From NCBI GenBank assembly GCA_010405405.1, contig MU004230.1, forward strand, positions 2,935,744 through 2,999,743: a stretch of DNA of 64,000 bases, given 5' to 3'. The translations under genes were made by a program, and so were the position numbers. Positions 35,467 through 48,429 of the stretch are shown in pieces (within the stretch, counting starts at the first letter, position 1; each line of letters starts with the position of its first letter). This DNA comes from Microthyrium microscopicum. Lineage: Eukaryota > Ascomycota > Dothideomycetes > Microthyriales > Microthyriaceae. A model generated the notes under the pieces. The model saw only the letters and a list, made by a program, of their open reading frames with translations, made no database searches and was not told where the DNA came from.

Positions 35467-35826
35467 ACAGATATTCCGCATTATATACCTTCAGCCAAAG
35501 GACTGGCTTAAAATTTATATTTGTTTTCATCAGAAGCGCTACAGTTCCCAGTCCAAATGATATAGATATCGAGAAAAGAGCTAAAGATAAGCACGACACG
35601 ATCGTTTATATGATAGGTCTTCATAAATTATTGCAGAGCTTATTATCTCGAAATATAACAGCTCAAAGCTGCCCTCTGCGACATCAGATATTGTCTGATA
35701 TGATAATACAGGTCAAGCCATTCGTGACCCTTTCGCGACTACTTATGTCTCTTCTTATCCAGCTCTCCACCCGTCAACTTCACCAGCGCTGGGAATACCT
35801 GAGATGCAAGTTAGCTTAACAATCGT

Positions 35827-37715
35827 TCATAGGTGACCTATCTCTCTTACTGGAGTTCCAAAACCGGTGACGGCATCCCACCCCTTGACTGCTGGAAAGC
35901 CTGGCGAGTCACAGCCAACGGCACTACCACCAGTGATATCCGTAAAACCAAAATGTCCTTTTTTATATAGCCAAGGATTTAGAAAACCAAGGGTTGGCTT
36001 TCCAGCAGCAATCAAAGCATCGTTGACCAAGGCAATGATACCAGAGAACAGTGGTGTAGAGGCACTTGTTCCACTGATTCTTTCTTCAGTTCCGTTCCAA
36101 AAGATCGCGAAGTTTTGGCCTTGTGCCGAGATATCTGGGAATGCTCTGCCAGATTTGTTGTACAAACCGTTGAATTTCCCGCCTAGTCCCTCGATATACT
36201 TGTGTACAGCATCGACCTGATACATTGGTTTGGGGAAATAGTTGGAGAATCCGCCTCCGCTCGAGTAAACACCTCCAATAGGATTACCATTCGCGTCTAG
36301 GCTTCCACTGAATGCGGCAACTTCAGGTTGGAATTGATGCGTGGCTCCAACGGCAGTTACATAAGGACATGTTGCTGGAAATCCAGGGAGAAATCCGGTG
36401 GTGTTCGTATTCTGGAGTTTGCATCTCTTCCCGTTTGGCCCAACGCCATCATCACCAGAGGCAACCAACAAACTGATTCCTCGAGCACCAAGTTGAGCAA
36501 ATCCTCGACAAACCCTCATGGCATAATCGAGTGGAACAGACTGCTCGTCATCGCCATAGCTTGTGGACACTACTGGCGGTGTGTCATCTTTGTCTAGCAC
36601 GTAATTAATCCAGGTAAGATATGGCTCGTTGGTATTAGTTGTGCTCAAAGGTCCTGGAATAAAAGGTGGTTCTCCACCCGTCGAGTATGCGATCACTGGG
36701 GTAGGAGAGCTGATACCTAAAATAGCTTGCACGTCAAGATTTGCTTCTTGGGATATGCCCGTGAGAGCCTGCGCATATGTCAAAGGTCCGTCTTGCGTTG
36801 GCCCTCCGTCTATGGATATCTGCGGGAATGAATTGGCTTGCTCCAAAGCGTCCTTACGATACTTGTTGACAAATTCTAGAGCATCTGGACGAATGGGGAT
36901 CTCGCCCAAAAAGTTATTGAATCCGATGCTGTTTTCATCGTCCGATTGGACTTCGTAGTTCGCTGTCTTGTAAAGAGCCTGGAAGCATTGCGGAGTCACG
37001 AGAGTAATGTTGCACACTTTGGACAGTGTCGGATCTGAAGGAGGCACATAACCCTCCGGAATCTGTGCCTCCACGCCAAAACCAATCGTGTTACTCTTCC
37101 TAGGCTTGTAGCGCAGGAAAGAAGTTGTTGGCTGGATAGTGTCTATGTGCGCATGGAGATGCTGTGGAAGTGACCAGCCTAGTGTGCGAGCAAGTCTTGT
37201 GCCGTCTTCATGCTCATAGGCAGAATATTTAGTCTGTAACAAATTCTCAACATCTTTCAAGGGCAGTGATACGCGAATCCAATCTTTAGCAGGGCTGTGT
37301 TCAAGTTGTTCTGTAGAGATTCCGCTCTGTTTTAGCCACGCATACACCAGATCCAGTGATTCCTTAGTCGGTTTGATCAGCTCAGTCACTTCTTTGCTAC
37401 TAAGGTGCTGTCCATATCTAGCATGTTCAGGGTCGGAAACTGTTGCGTAAATTATCAGCCAGGATAAAGACGCACACTTGTATTCAAGTTACCTTCATAC
37501 AAATGTCGCTCGAGCTCGTCAAATCTGGATTGTTTGACCCCTATTTGTAGTTGGAGATGACTGTTGTCCGTTTCCAAAGGTATCGCGGACCTTTTCCATC
37601 CTCTAGGTAGCGTGTGTCTTTCCCTGATCGTATAGGCACTTGTCGCTTGTACCGGAGTTCCAGACACCAGGTCCACCACCAACGCAAAGAATGTGAGTTG
37701 CCAACTTCCCAACAT
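35827..37715 (-). CDS. secreted sedolisin (S53) peptidase, tripeptidyl-peptidase type
   Basis: Acid serine-carboxyl protease that removes tripeptides from protein N termini after secretion. Exons 37,493-37,715 and 35,827-37,439 join through a GT-AG intron of 53 nt, keeping frame, and give 611 aa, the normal size for fungal TPP-like sedolisins. MLGSWQLTFFALVVDLVSGTP is a signal peptide. The pro-kumamolisin domain follows (HARYGQHLSSKEV, then LARTLGWSLPQHLHAHI). In the catalytic domain the Glu/Asp pair lies in QEANLDVQAI and the nucleophile Ser in SGTSASTP. An Asp near the C terminus (FTDITGGSAVGC) belongs to the calcium site. It is the last gene before the AT-rich block, and such enzymes serve protein degradation at acidic pH. 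Confidence 0.93.
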
Positions 37716-39396
37716 GATGAAGAAGCTGGTGAGAATCGTAGTGAGTAGAAAGAGCGCCTTGTTATTCTTATTATATATTGTTATTCTGATATCTGCTATC
37801 TTCAACCTTGCTTCTAAGGTCTTGGTTATTAAAATCTAAATATGTACCCATGAAGATCTCCACGGAAGAGTCGTTAGACATATTGAATCCTTCAGCACAT
37901 AGTACAGTGCCAATATGTCGCAACAAACAACACAAGAAGAGGATTCCAATGATTCCGAGATATGAATCTTGAACAAAGCTCAGTTGACCTATTGACGAAC
38001 AGGCGGCAAAGCAATCCTTTTCTCTAGAACGTGTCGTATGGACGGTAGATATACCTGGTAGGCAATTTAAGAATTGAAATGAAGAAAATGCTGGCATTAC
38101 TGGCCAAGATAGTTTCCTTCATTAGCATTCAACTTGCAGCAGAAACTTCGATTTTTGACTCTCAAGAGAGTTTCCATACAACTCTTCCCAGAGATACCTT
38201 TAGCGTGTCCGCCATAGCCAGATTCACGAGTTGAGACGCAATTGGGTACCTATCTTTTGAGCTTTGATGCAGAAAGCAGTGGCCGAACTTCCTAATCTAG
38301 CTAGAAGTTCATATGTTGAAAGAAACCATCGACCAATCGATGAATTGCACGGCTCTAACATCTCGCCAGCTCTCTGTTCAGACCTGAACGTATTTAGAAA
38401 TTACTGTGGGGCGTCAAGCTTGCCAAAATTAGGCAGGAACCGTACCCTAGGTCTAGGAACCGTTGTTTTGACCGGCGCAATGGTCGCTGCGATGTCTTGG
38501 ATGTGTATAGACGGAATGCTTTGATGCTGTTGGATGCCGATATATATTAGACCAGACAAGGATTGCCCATCCACTGCTTGCGACCGCCATTATGCGAATG
38601 ACCAAGTATTTGTCTAGGACAGCTCTCCCACCGTCAGGCGAAGTGGCTGGTCGCTCATCATTACGTAGTGGTAAGATATGTGCTTGTTGTGCTTGTAGCT
38701 TGAGGCTCTGGTATCGAGATGACAAAATGCCATATCTGTTTCTTGCATACCAAGCTAGTCTCCCTTCCTTAACAAGGTACCTTGATAGCCCTCTGTTGAT
38801 ATTAACCATCCAGCTCTCAATAGAGTTGGTAAAATGATATCACATAACGTTTTTAGAGATCTTCTATAATATCAATTTCTAGTGTAGGGATAACATTCCT
38901 GACGCTCGAAGAAGCATTTCAAAGTTGAATATGGTTCCTGAATCAGTGCCAAAGGTGTAGTACAATTATATCATGTTATTAGGCGCACTGTGCACATATT
39001 CTCTGACTACAGTTGGTGTTACCAGAAGATATTCCCCTGAGCGGCCGAGCCTCATCATTTTGCGTCTAACTCAGGATTGATCAAGTAACAATGGCGTCGA
39101 TCTTCGACGTAAACATCCTGTATAGCCCGTATTTGTCTCCTTGAGTGGTCACATCCAGTATGTGTGCCCTGAAAAATAGCTACAGTCTTCAATATCTTCA
39201 TCAAGTGTGACTGGATACCAGTCAGTTGGTTTTAGCTAACTATACCGATCCATATCGAGGTCCCGAAATATCAAGAATTCGTAGAACGAGGACAACTCCT
39301 TCGGTTTTGAAGACTGCGATTGATCGCGAATTAAGTAATTCATACTAAGTGCTAAGTTCATGATGTATAAGGTGTTTACGCTATAAAGAAGGATTC
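37716..39396. other. intergenic region between the sedolisin and the AT-rich element
   Basis: About 1.7 kb of ordinary composition that becomes AT-richer toward the right. Short frames (37,771-38,097; 38,264-38,524; 38,453-38,809) overlap each other on both strands and resemble nothing. It includes the sedolisin promoter. Confidence 0.5.
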
Positions 39397-39404
39397 TTAA
39401 ATAC
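39397..39404. repeat. left target-site duplication
   Basis: TTAAATAC, directly outside the left inverted repeat. It differs from the right copy only at position 2 (T versus C), the change expected of CpA to TpA mutation by RIP. Confidence 0.55.
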
Positions 39405-39515
39405 TATGCTAAGGCATAGGTTGGGTAACCTATTAGGGTTAACCTAATATATATAGATTCTTAGCATTAGGTTAGGTTTTAAAAATATTTTATAAAACCT
39501 ATACCTAACCTAAGC
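39405..39515 (+). repeat. left terminal inverted repeat of the AT-rich element
   Basis: Starts TATGCTAAGGCATAGG and continues through repeated GGTTAGG-like words into GGTTAGGTTTTAAAAATATT. It pairs with the right end (54,105-54,215), with differences mostly of the C/T or G/A kind. Confidence 0.65.
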
Positions 39516-40445
39516 AAAATAAAATTATTATAGGTTAAACCTAAGGAACCTAAAGGACCTAAATTAGAAACTTATTAAGTAAGATTTATTTAGTACGTAA
39601 CCTATTTAGGTTATAAAAGAAGAGTTACTATATCTAATATAATTAGTAAAAGCTAAGTAGATAGAAATAATCTAGTATATAAATTAGAGAGTTAGAAAAG
39701 TATTAATTAAAATATTTAGTATAGTATATAGATTAAACTATATATTAACTAGCTATTACTACTAAAATCCTAATAACTAGTTTAAACCTTCTTCTTCTTA
39801 CTAACCTTACTAAAGACTATACCTATTAGTAGTTACTTTTACTTATTCTCTAATTCCTACTAAAAAGTAGACTTAAATATTAGTTTATAAACTCTTCTAC
39901 TAGTAGCTATTATAAGTAAAAGCCTATTAATATCTTTTAGTAATTATCTATAAAAAGAGTCTTAAGTATTACTATTCTCTATCTTATTACTATTCTTATT
40001 ACTATCTAAATCTATACTATAGAATCTAGAAGAGGTCTTTAAGCTTATAGATTTACTAGTACTAATACCCTTAAGGTTTTCTTTCTCTTTAGTAAATCTA
40101 AAACTAGTATTATTTTTATTATTAAAACTATCTTTACTAGCCTTATCTACGTCCTTATCTAAAATATTATTATCCTTACTTAAATTATTTAAATTATCTT
40201 CCTTATTAGAAATAATAAGCAACTTATCTAAATCTTTATAATAAGTTATATAATTAAATATCTAATAGTATATAATATTAGGATTACTAAAATAAATATA
40301 ATTAAGTAGAGTATTTATAAGTTATTTTATAATTATATTAATATATTTTTTATATATACTAATCTCTACTTTAATCTTATTAGAACTACCTTAATAGTCT
40401 AAAATATTAGCTATTAATTTAGTAAACTTATTATTATTATATTAG

Positions 40446-40520
40446 NNNNNNNNNNNNNNNNNNNNNNNNNNNNNNNNNNNNNNNNNNNNNNNNNNNNNNN
40501 NNNNNNNNNNNNNNNNNNNN
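40446..40520. other. assembly gap (75 N)
   Basis: Run of N inside the AT-rich element. True length and content are unknown. Confidence 0.98.
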
Positions 40521-41053
40521 TAAATTATAAATAATATAATAATAAAGATATACTACTTTTAAAGTATTATATAAACTTATTAGATAAAGATAAGCTAGTT
40601 AAGCTATTATCTATTATAATATTATTATTATCTATAATTAGTTCTATATTATTAGATTAAGTATTTAAATTACTATACTTCTTAAGCTAAACTTTATAAA
40701 AGTCTTTAATTATTATGTTATACTAAGATAAACTATTTAAACTAGGATAGTCCTTTTACTAAGGATTAGTAAAGGTAAACTTAGCTATATAAGGAGATAA
40801 TAACTAACTAAAAGTATAAATACGCTATAATTAGATATTAATTTATATTAGGTTAAAGTATACTTATAGTTTTCCTTAAGCCTCTTTTAAACTAGACTAA
40901 AGTTTACTCTACTAATATAATTAAGTACTTACTAGTATATATTTACCTAGAATAGCCTCCTTATTATTAATATATTAAAAGAGCTTTTAGAAGTATAAAA
41001 GAACTTTATAGATAAATAAAGCCTTAGATCTACTAAGAATCTAGGTTATAGCG

Positions 41054-44000
41054 TTAAATAGAGTAGTAAGCTAAACTAGATACCGTAAGAAAATAGTAAG
41101 TTAAGTAATGTAAAGGCTACTTAAGCCCTACAATTTTAGGTAGCGTTATAAGGGGCGTCAAAAATATAGGGCTAGTAAAATAGGTAGTATCTATTTTTAA
41201 CGCCCCTTTGGTGTCTAGATATTATTACTAAGTAAGCTATTTTGTCGTTTTTAAAGCTAATCTAAACTAATTCAAGTAGGATGTTATTATTTTAATAGTA
41301 GGGGTAGATTTTGCAATTAGGCTAAAGCTATAGAAGAACATTTATATATAGATTTTGTAGTAGAATTCTATATCGTTCTTTATACTAATTAATATTCTTA
41401 AAATCTAATTCTTTTAACTCTAAACTAATTAAATACTAGGAATTTAACTATTACTATGCTAAAGGCGCTAAAGAAAGTATACTAAAATTATTAGCCTTTT
41501 GCTAAATTAGATTTAAATGTTGTAGGTTTAACCTTTAGTTAATCCTCTAGGGCTAAATTACATGCTAGGAAGCATAAATTACTTTTATTAAGGAAATAGT
41601 ATACTAAATAGGCTAAAATGAAGTCCTAGAATTGTTCTTCTATAGAACGCTAACTAGAGGTAGTAGGGTAGATAATATAATAATATATTCTACTTAAGAG
41701 GGGTGAATAGCAATATAAACTACCTAAAGGTATAAAGTAGAGTAAATGTCCTAATGCTTATTGCTAGTAGCGTCCTGCTAGATGTAGTAATGCTATGGAA
41801 TTCTTTAAGGAATCTTATTTAATAGTATTAAGATAGTAGACTTAGCGAGTAGCTTTATAGATTACTAAGAATTAATTCTATTATATTATTAACTCTCTAA
41901 AGTGCTCTAAAGACTATTCTAGACTTAAAGATATAATCTATATCTAGTATTACGAGCAAAGAGAAGAGAAGAAGTCTATTAGTACTTATTAATTGCTTTA
42001 GTATATAAATAACGTATAGCAATATATTTATACTACTAAGATTGCTTATAGTAAGCTTCTAAAAGACTAAAAATTAACAAAAGGCTAGCTTTAAAGATTC
42101 CTATTCTGTTAGAGGATTAGTTAAAGGAAGGCTACTTGTCTTACTTAATAGTTACTAAAATTATAAGTAGATATATGCTAGGACTTTATTACTTATATAA
42201 GGCTTACTACCTATAGAGCTATTAGACCTACTAGTAGTAAAAGAAAGAATATTAATACTATCTCTAACTAGGATTTAGAAGTAATAATATAGCCCTATTA
42301 AATAGTTAATATAGATAAGATACTAATACTTTTTTGTAACTTTAATAGTTATACTTTAGCAAATATAGGCTCTAAGACTATTGCTATTTATACTTATAAA
42401 GATAAAGATAAGAAGCGTTAGATAATAATAGTTCTAGCTATTACTATTAACGGCATCCTTTAAATTCTACTGCTAATTATCTTCTATAGAACTAAGAATA
42501 AGAAGAAGGGTCGTATTAATAAGAAGGAGGGCCTATACTACTATAATAGCGTTTATATAAAGTATAATAAGATAGCGTAGAATAATAATAAGTTAATATA
42601 GTAGTAGTTAAAGGAAGTATATTTAAAAGGAATAGATAGAGCCCTAGAAGGGTATTCTAGAGGTCCTAGTAGTCCTAATAGCTCTAAAGATATTCTATAG
42701 CCTTCTATCTTAGGTAATTCTTCTCTTATACCTTTTTAAAATAAAAATATTTTAGTACTAACTATAGGATCTAGAGCTTAATTTAATAATATCTCTACTA
42801 AATTCTAGCCCTACTATAATATCTTTAATATCTTGCACCTCTTTAATATCTATAACATCTATAATATCTACTTCTAACTCTTCTATTCTTATTATAGACG
42901 CTTTCTCTGTTTATAAAATAGACTTTATTAAGCAAATCTATAAAGATAATAATATTATTATTATTATTATTTCTCTTAGTTATATATCTAAAATCTAACT
43001 ACTTAATATTAGTATGAATAAGCCTTTTAAATAAATAGTTAAGGAATTATAAGATATATAGGTCCCTATATTCTACTAATAGGATTACTTTAAAGACTTC
43101 CCTAATATAAAATCTATAGAACCTTTAGAATAGACAACATCTTAATGCTGCATGTTTATAATATATATTATAGGATAAGTATAGAATTAAATACATACTT
43201 ATAATACTAAAGTTATTAGGCGCTCCTTTACTACTACGGGATTAAATAACTAGTTAAATACTATCGTTACGGAGGAGAAGTATAACATTAGTATTAAAGA
43301 TTTACTAGTACTACTAGACCTTTCAAACTAGCGTTTAGTAAAGCTAGAATTTGTTAAAGCTACTGCTGCTAAAGAGGATAATAAGCAAGAGAAGGATAAT
43401 AATCCTATAGTACACGTATCTAACGTTAGTAACGATAATAGCATAGAATATTATAATAAAGATAAGATTACAACATCTAATATTAATACTAAAGATACTA
43501 AAAATACTATAAATATTAAAGTTATTTAAGATATTAAAGATACTAAAGACACTACTATAGATATTAAGTTAAACAAAGATAAAGATAATAGATTTATAAC
43601 GTCCTTTATAGCGATAATAAATGCTCTACTGTAAAATTTACTTATACTTATTTTGCTAGAAATATCTCTATCGTTTATTATGCCTTAGCCTATTCTTCCT
43701 ATTCTTCTAATTATATAATCTCTTTACCTTTAGAATTAGTATCTAATACTGCTATCTAATACCCCCTCCTAAATTAAATCCTATAGCGGACTTAAAGAGT
43801 TAAATCCTATTTATTTTGTATAGCAGAATACTTATAGGTTACTAGAATAGACACTTAAAGACTAGTATTAATAGCTTCCTAAATGGGTCTATAATCCTAC
43901 TCTAGAACCTACCTAAAATATTAAGATAGTATATCTAATAGTAATATTCTATTAGTAATAGGACTCGTAATATTAGTTGTTTAGCGTTAAATTAGGTAGT

Positions 44001-44364
44001 ATTCTTGACTTATAGTAAATCTAGTAGAGTTAGGAAAATTATTAGTAACGACTAGGTAATATTAGTATTAAAAAGAGCGCTTTAATTTATATACTTATAT
44101 ACAATTCTATACTATCTAGTTCTTAATATCTTGAGCTTTAAATATATCTATTTTAGTGTTAGAATTCCTTATTTAAAAGGATATAAAGTTAAATAGGATT
44201 ATAGGGTTCGTAGTTATAAAAATAGATTAGTAGTAATTTACTACTAGGAGCATTTCTATAGAAACTACGCTAAAAACGCCTTTAAATGCCCTCTCCCTTT
44301 ATAACTTATATTGCTTAACTTACTATTTTCTTATAGTACTTAATATTAGCCTATTCTATATTAA
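41054..44364. mobile_element. nested RIP-degraded element with about 50-bp inverted termini
   Basis: Left end (from 41,054) and right end (to 44,364) are inverted copies over about 50-60 bp, with the best-conserved core TAAGAAAATAGTAAGTTAAG at both ends. The remaining differences are mainly transitions, as RIP would leave. The interior (3.3 kb) is less AT-rich than its surroundings and contains long stretches that look like former coding sequence interrupted by TAG/TAA codons (for example around 42,540-42,740). The class cannot be told. The exact outer boundary and any target duplication are not resolved. Confidence 0.5.
41150..41208. repeat. 17-bp stem hairpin in the nested element
   Basis: AAGGGGCGTCAAAAATA (41,150-41,166) is the inverse of TATTTTTAACGCCCCTT (41,192-41,208), with one mismatch and a 25-nt loop. 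The GC-rich stem stands out in the AT-rich block. It may be a subterminal repeat of the nested element or a tiny separate insertion. Confidence 0.7.
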
Positions 44365-47300
44365 ATGGTGTAAGAATTCTTACCTATTGCTAATCCTTCT
44401 TTTTTCTAGCTTTATAAGCTTTAGTAATAAGGAAGTATATAAGGAGTATCTTAATAATTTAAAGGCAAAGTTCTATTATTATTATTAAGTCCTAACGTAT
44501 TTTAATATCTTAGATTAGCTAAAGGTTACTACAAGGATTAAGATTATTCTAATATTTATTAATAGAGTATAGATTAGACATTTAGGATTTATTAGAATAA
44601 AAACTAGCTAAGTTAGTAAAGAACCTAAGAAGATATAGTTTAAAGGAGCTAATATACTTAGTAATACTACGAGCCTAGACTATATTAGCTATTTTAATTA
44701 ATACTTTTTTAACTTACTAAAAATAAGAACTAACTTATTTTATATAAAGTAAAAGTAACTAAGCTATATTTTATAATAAGTTTCCTCTTCTTTAAAATAT
44801 CTTCTTTAATAAATACTTATTTAATTTCTTTATCTATAGATTTATAGCTAAAATAGGAAAGTAAAGCGCCTTATACTAGTTAAATAATATAAGATATATA
44901 AAGAACTTAAATAATACTTATAGTATACTTAAAGTATTAATATATATTTAATACTTAGGTACTATTATCTTATTATTACTAGTATTATTAACTATAATAA
45001 AGTAAACCTTCTTAGTAATACTATATTAATTAAATATATTACTTATAAGTTTAGCATAAGCCTTACTTATAGACTTTCTAATAGTAGAAAGAAAGCTAAG
45101 AAGCCTCTCCTTTTATTCCTACTATAAAGTAATTTATTATCTAATAATAGCTAAGTACTCTTTATAAGTAAAATTTAAAGACTACCTATTTAGCTAAATA
45201 CTAATATATATATTATTACTTAGCTAAATAAACTTTTCTTTTAACTTTATAAGATTAATTATAACTTATTTTATAACTTCTAAAGTAATAATTTTCTATA
45301 AAGTAAATTAAGGTTAAATACTTAGTAGTATATAGTAGTTAATAACTTACTATATAAATTATAATTTAAATATACTAAGAAGAAGACCCTTAGCTATAAT
45401 TAAACGTGCCTATAAAGTAAGAAAATCTTATAGTATAATCTTATATCTATTAAAGCTATAAGTAGCCTTAAGCTTTATATTATATATTTATAAATATTAT
45501 AATTAGTAATAGTATAGTATAATAGGAATTAAATATACTAAAGTTATAGTTAATCTTATTTAATTAAGTATAATCTAATCTTTATTACCTTTAGCTATAA
45601 TAATATTATTATAATCTTAAGAAGTAATATACTTATTAAGTAATCCTTACCTAATAAGGAAAGTACTAGTATTATCTTTATAAAGGTAATAGTATTTAAG
45701 AAACTTATAATAATAAATATAGTAATAATAAGGCTAGCTAGTAGACTTAAAAGCGCTTACTTATATATTATCCTAAATAAGGCTTTTTTTCTTACTATAC
45801 TAATAAGAATCTATTTATATAAGAATTAGCCTTTCTTAGTTAGTAGTAAACTAAAATATAATTTATTACTAAGTCTAAAAATAGTTATTAGTATTCTTAC
45901 TCTATAAATACGCTTTTTTTCCTTAATTACTAAATTCCTTTAATACCTTAAGTATTATACTAGAAATAAAAGAAGTAAGTACTAGTAAATTAGAAGGTAA
46001 TATGCTAATAAGAAAGTTTAAAATAGTACTATTAGTAATAGTACTTCTATCTTAGATAGTAAGTTATAATAATAAGAAAGAAGTTATTAAGCTAGCTCTA
46101 AATATAAAGGAATTAAAGGTAGAAGCAAAGGAAAATATAATTTAGGATAGCGTTAACTTTATTAAAAAAACCTAGAGTTCTAAAGGAATAAAATTAATAA
46201 GTTAAAAAAGTATTAATTAGAAATCTAATACTATTTATATTATTTTATAATATTATTTATAGAAACTTCTATTTATTCTTCCTCTTCTTTTAATATTAAT
46301 TAATTATACTCTATATTCTAATTATCTACTTTCTAATTACGCTAATTTAACTAATCTAGTAATTTAGGAAGTAACTAATATAACGCGTTTCTTCTCCTAA
46401 TTTCTTATATTACTATACTATTAAACTCTTTCTTAATTTATTATATTTTTTAGCTCTTCTTAGAACTACTTAGCTTAGTCTTCTTTCTCTAAAAGTAATT
46501 TTATAAACTAAAGATTTATAAAGTTATTCCTTTATATAATCTATACTTAGTCTAATTATTACTAGTAGTTAGCTATTTTATTTTTCTTAATTAGTATATC
46601 TACTAAAAAGTAATACTAATTCTACTTAAGTAGTTATAATACGCTATATAAAATATACTAAATCTAAAAATTATTTCTATAATTAACTTTATTATACTAC
46701 TTAATATAATATTTAAACCTTAAAGTAAAAATATCCTAATAGTCTATTAATTTCTATACTTAATTTAAAAAGATAATATACTAATTAATCTCTATTATAT
46801 TTTCTTTATTATAGTAATAAAAAATACTATCTAAATTAACCTACTTATATTTTTATATCTAAATAATAATTAAATAGTAGAGAATATTTTAGTCTAAAAA
46901 TAATTATAAAGCTAGAAATAGGTAACTAAGGTACTCCTTACTTTAATTATCTTTAGTTATAAAGATTATACTACTAGAAAAAATTATAACTATTATTAAT
47001 AGCTATTTAAGAAGTATTACTACTAAAGTACTTACTAAAAAATAATAATTAGCTACTTATAGATTATATAGTACTTTTATATAGAAAGTTTTAGAACTAT
47101 AGTCTTAAAGAGTAAATAAATATAGATATTAATAATAGAAAGCATATATAGTATTATTATTATTATAATAATTTAAGTTTATATTATTTATACTAACTAA
47201 AAATATTTATAATAAATTCTTTAAAGTTTATTATATAAAAGTATATAATTATAGTAATAAGAGTTTACTTAATATAGTAAAATAACTTCTACTATAATTT

Positions 47301-48009
47301 ATTTCTAAGATTTACTACTTAGAAAAGTAGTAAAATAAATATAAATATTACTAAAAATTTAGTAAAAAAAAGAAAATAAAAAAATAATAATAAGTAAAAT
47401 CTAAAGTAAAGAATAGAGTTAGTATTATAACTTAAATAAACTTATAAAAATTAGAAGGTTATATAGACTTAAAGAGTTTAGAGTTATAGTCTTAGAGTAT
47501 AGTTATATTTAGTAATAATATATAAATAATTTATTATAAAAAGTTAAAAATAATAAAACTTATTAAGACTAGCGTCTTATAATTAAGATATATTAAACTT
47601 TATACTAGTATTAAGCTACTATTAAGGCTAAGTTTTAAAGAGTTATAAAAATATTAATTAGAATTTAGAAAGTTTATTATAGCTTTTACTTTCTAAAATA
47701 TTTATTTATTATAGTATTCTTTTCTTATTAGTTTAAACTAAGTTCTACTAAGTTAAAAGTTAATATTCTAAATATTCTTATTTACTATAAGTTATAAATT
47801 ATTCTATAGCTTACCTTATTAAGTTATTTACTCCTTTTAATTAGTTACTATATAATCTACGCTTTATTAATCTTTATTATATTATTTTAGCTTACTTTAT
47901 TATTTTAACGTAACTATATTCTTCTTAACTTTATTTACTTACTTCTTAGAATTTCTTTCTTAATCTTAAATTTTTTATATTTACTATACATACTTTTATT
48001 CTTTTTTTC

Positions 48010-48235
48010 TAATCTATTTATAATCTTATACTCTTCTTTATATACTATACTCTTTTTTATCCTTTTCTTTTAATCTACTTATAACTTTATACTTCTCTTT
48101 ACTTACTATACTCTACTTTATTTTTTTCTTTTAACTTACTTATAATCTTATACTTCTTTTTATTTACTATACTCTACTTTATTACTCTCTTTATATCTAC
48201 TTATAACTTTACTTTCTTATTTTCTTTTTATTTAT
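48010..48235. repeat. 61-bp minisatellite
   Basis: About 3.7 tandem units of a C/T/A-rich sequence begin at 48,010, 48,071, 48,132 and 48,193, exactly 61 bp apart. Each contains the words CTTATAA, TTATACT and TTACTATACTCT with scattered C/T changes. A poorer copy may precede it (from about 47,950). Confidence 0.75.
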
Positions 48236-48429
48236 CTCTTCTTTATTAATAAAAGTAAGCTATAAAACTCTTACTATCTATCTTATAACTTTTTATTCTT
48301 ATTCTTTATATATTTCTAGTATTATTAAATAAGTATTATTATTTAAGTTATTTTTTTTACTAATATTCCTTATAAATAATAATATTAGTAGTAAAGAAAA
48401 AAATATATATATATATAAATCTCTTTATT

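Noticed and set aside
39962-40222. Minus-strand frame of 86 aa, Asn/Lys/Ser-rich
   Set aside because: Low-complexity product of an AT-rich, TpA-rich RIP block; no family resemblance, no neighbours of the same kind.
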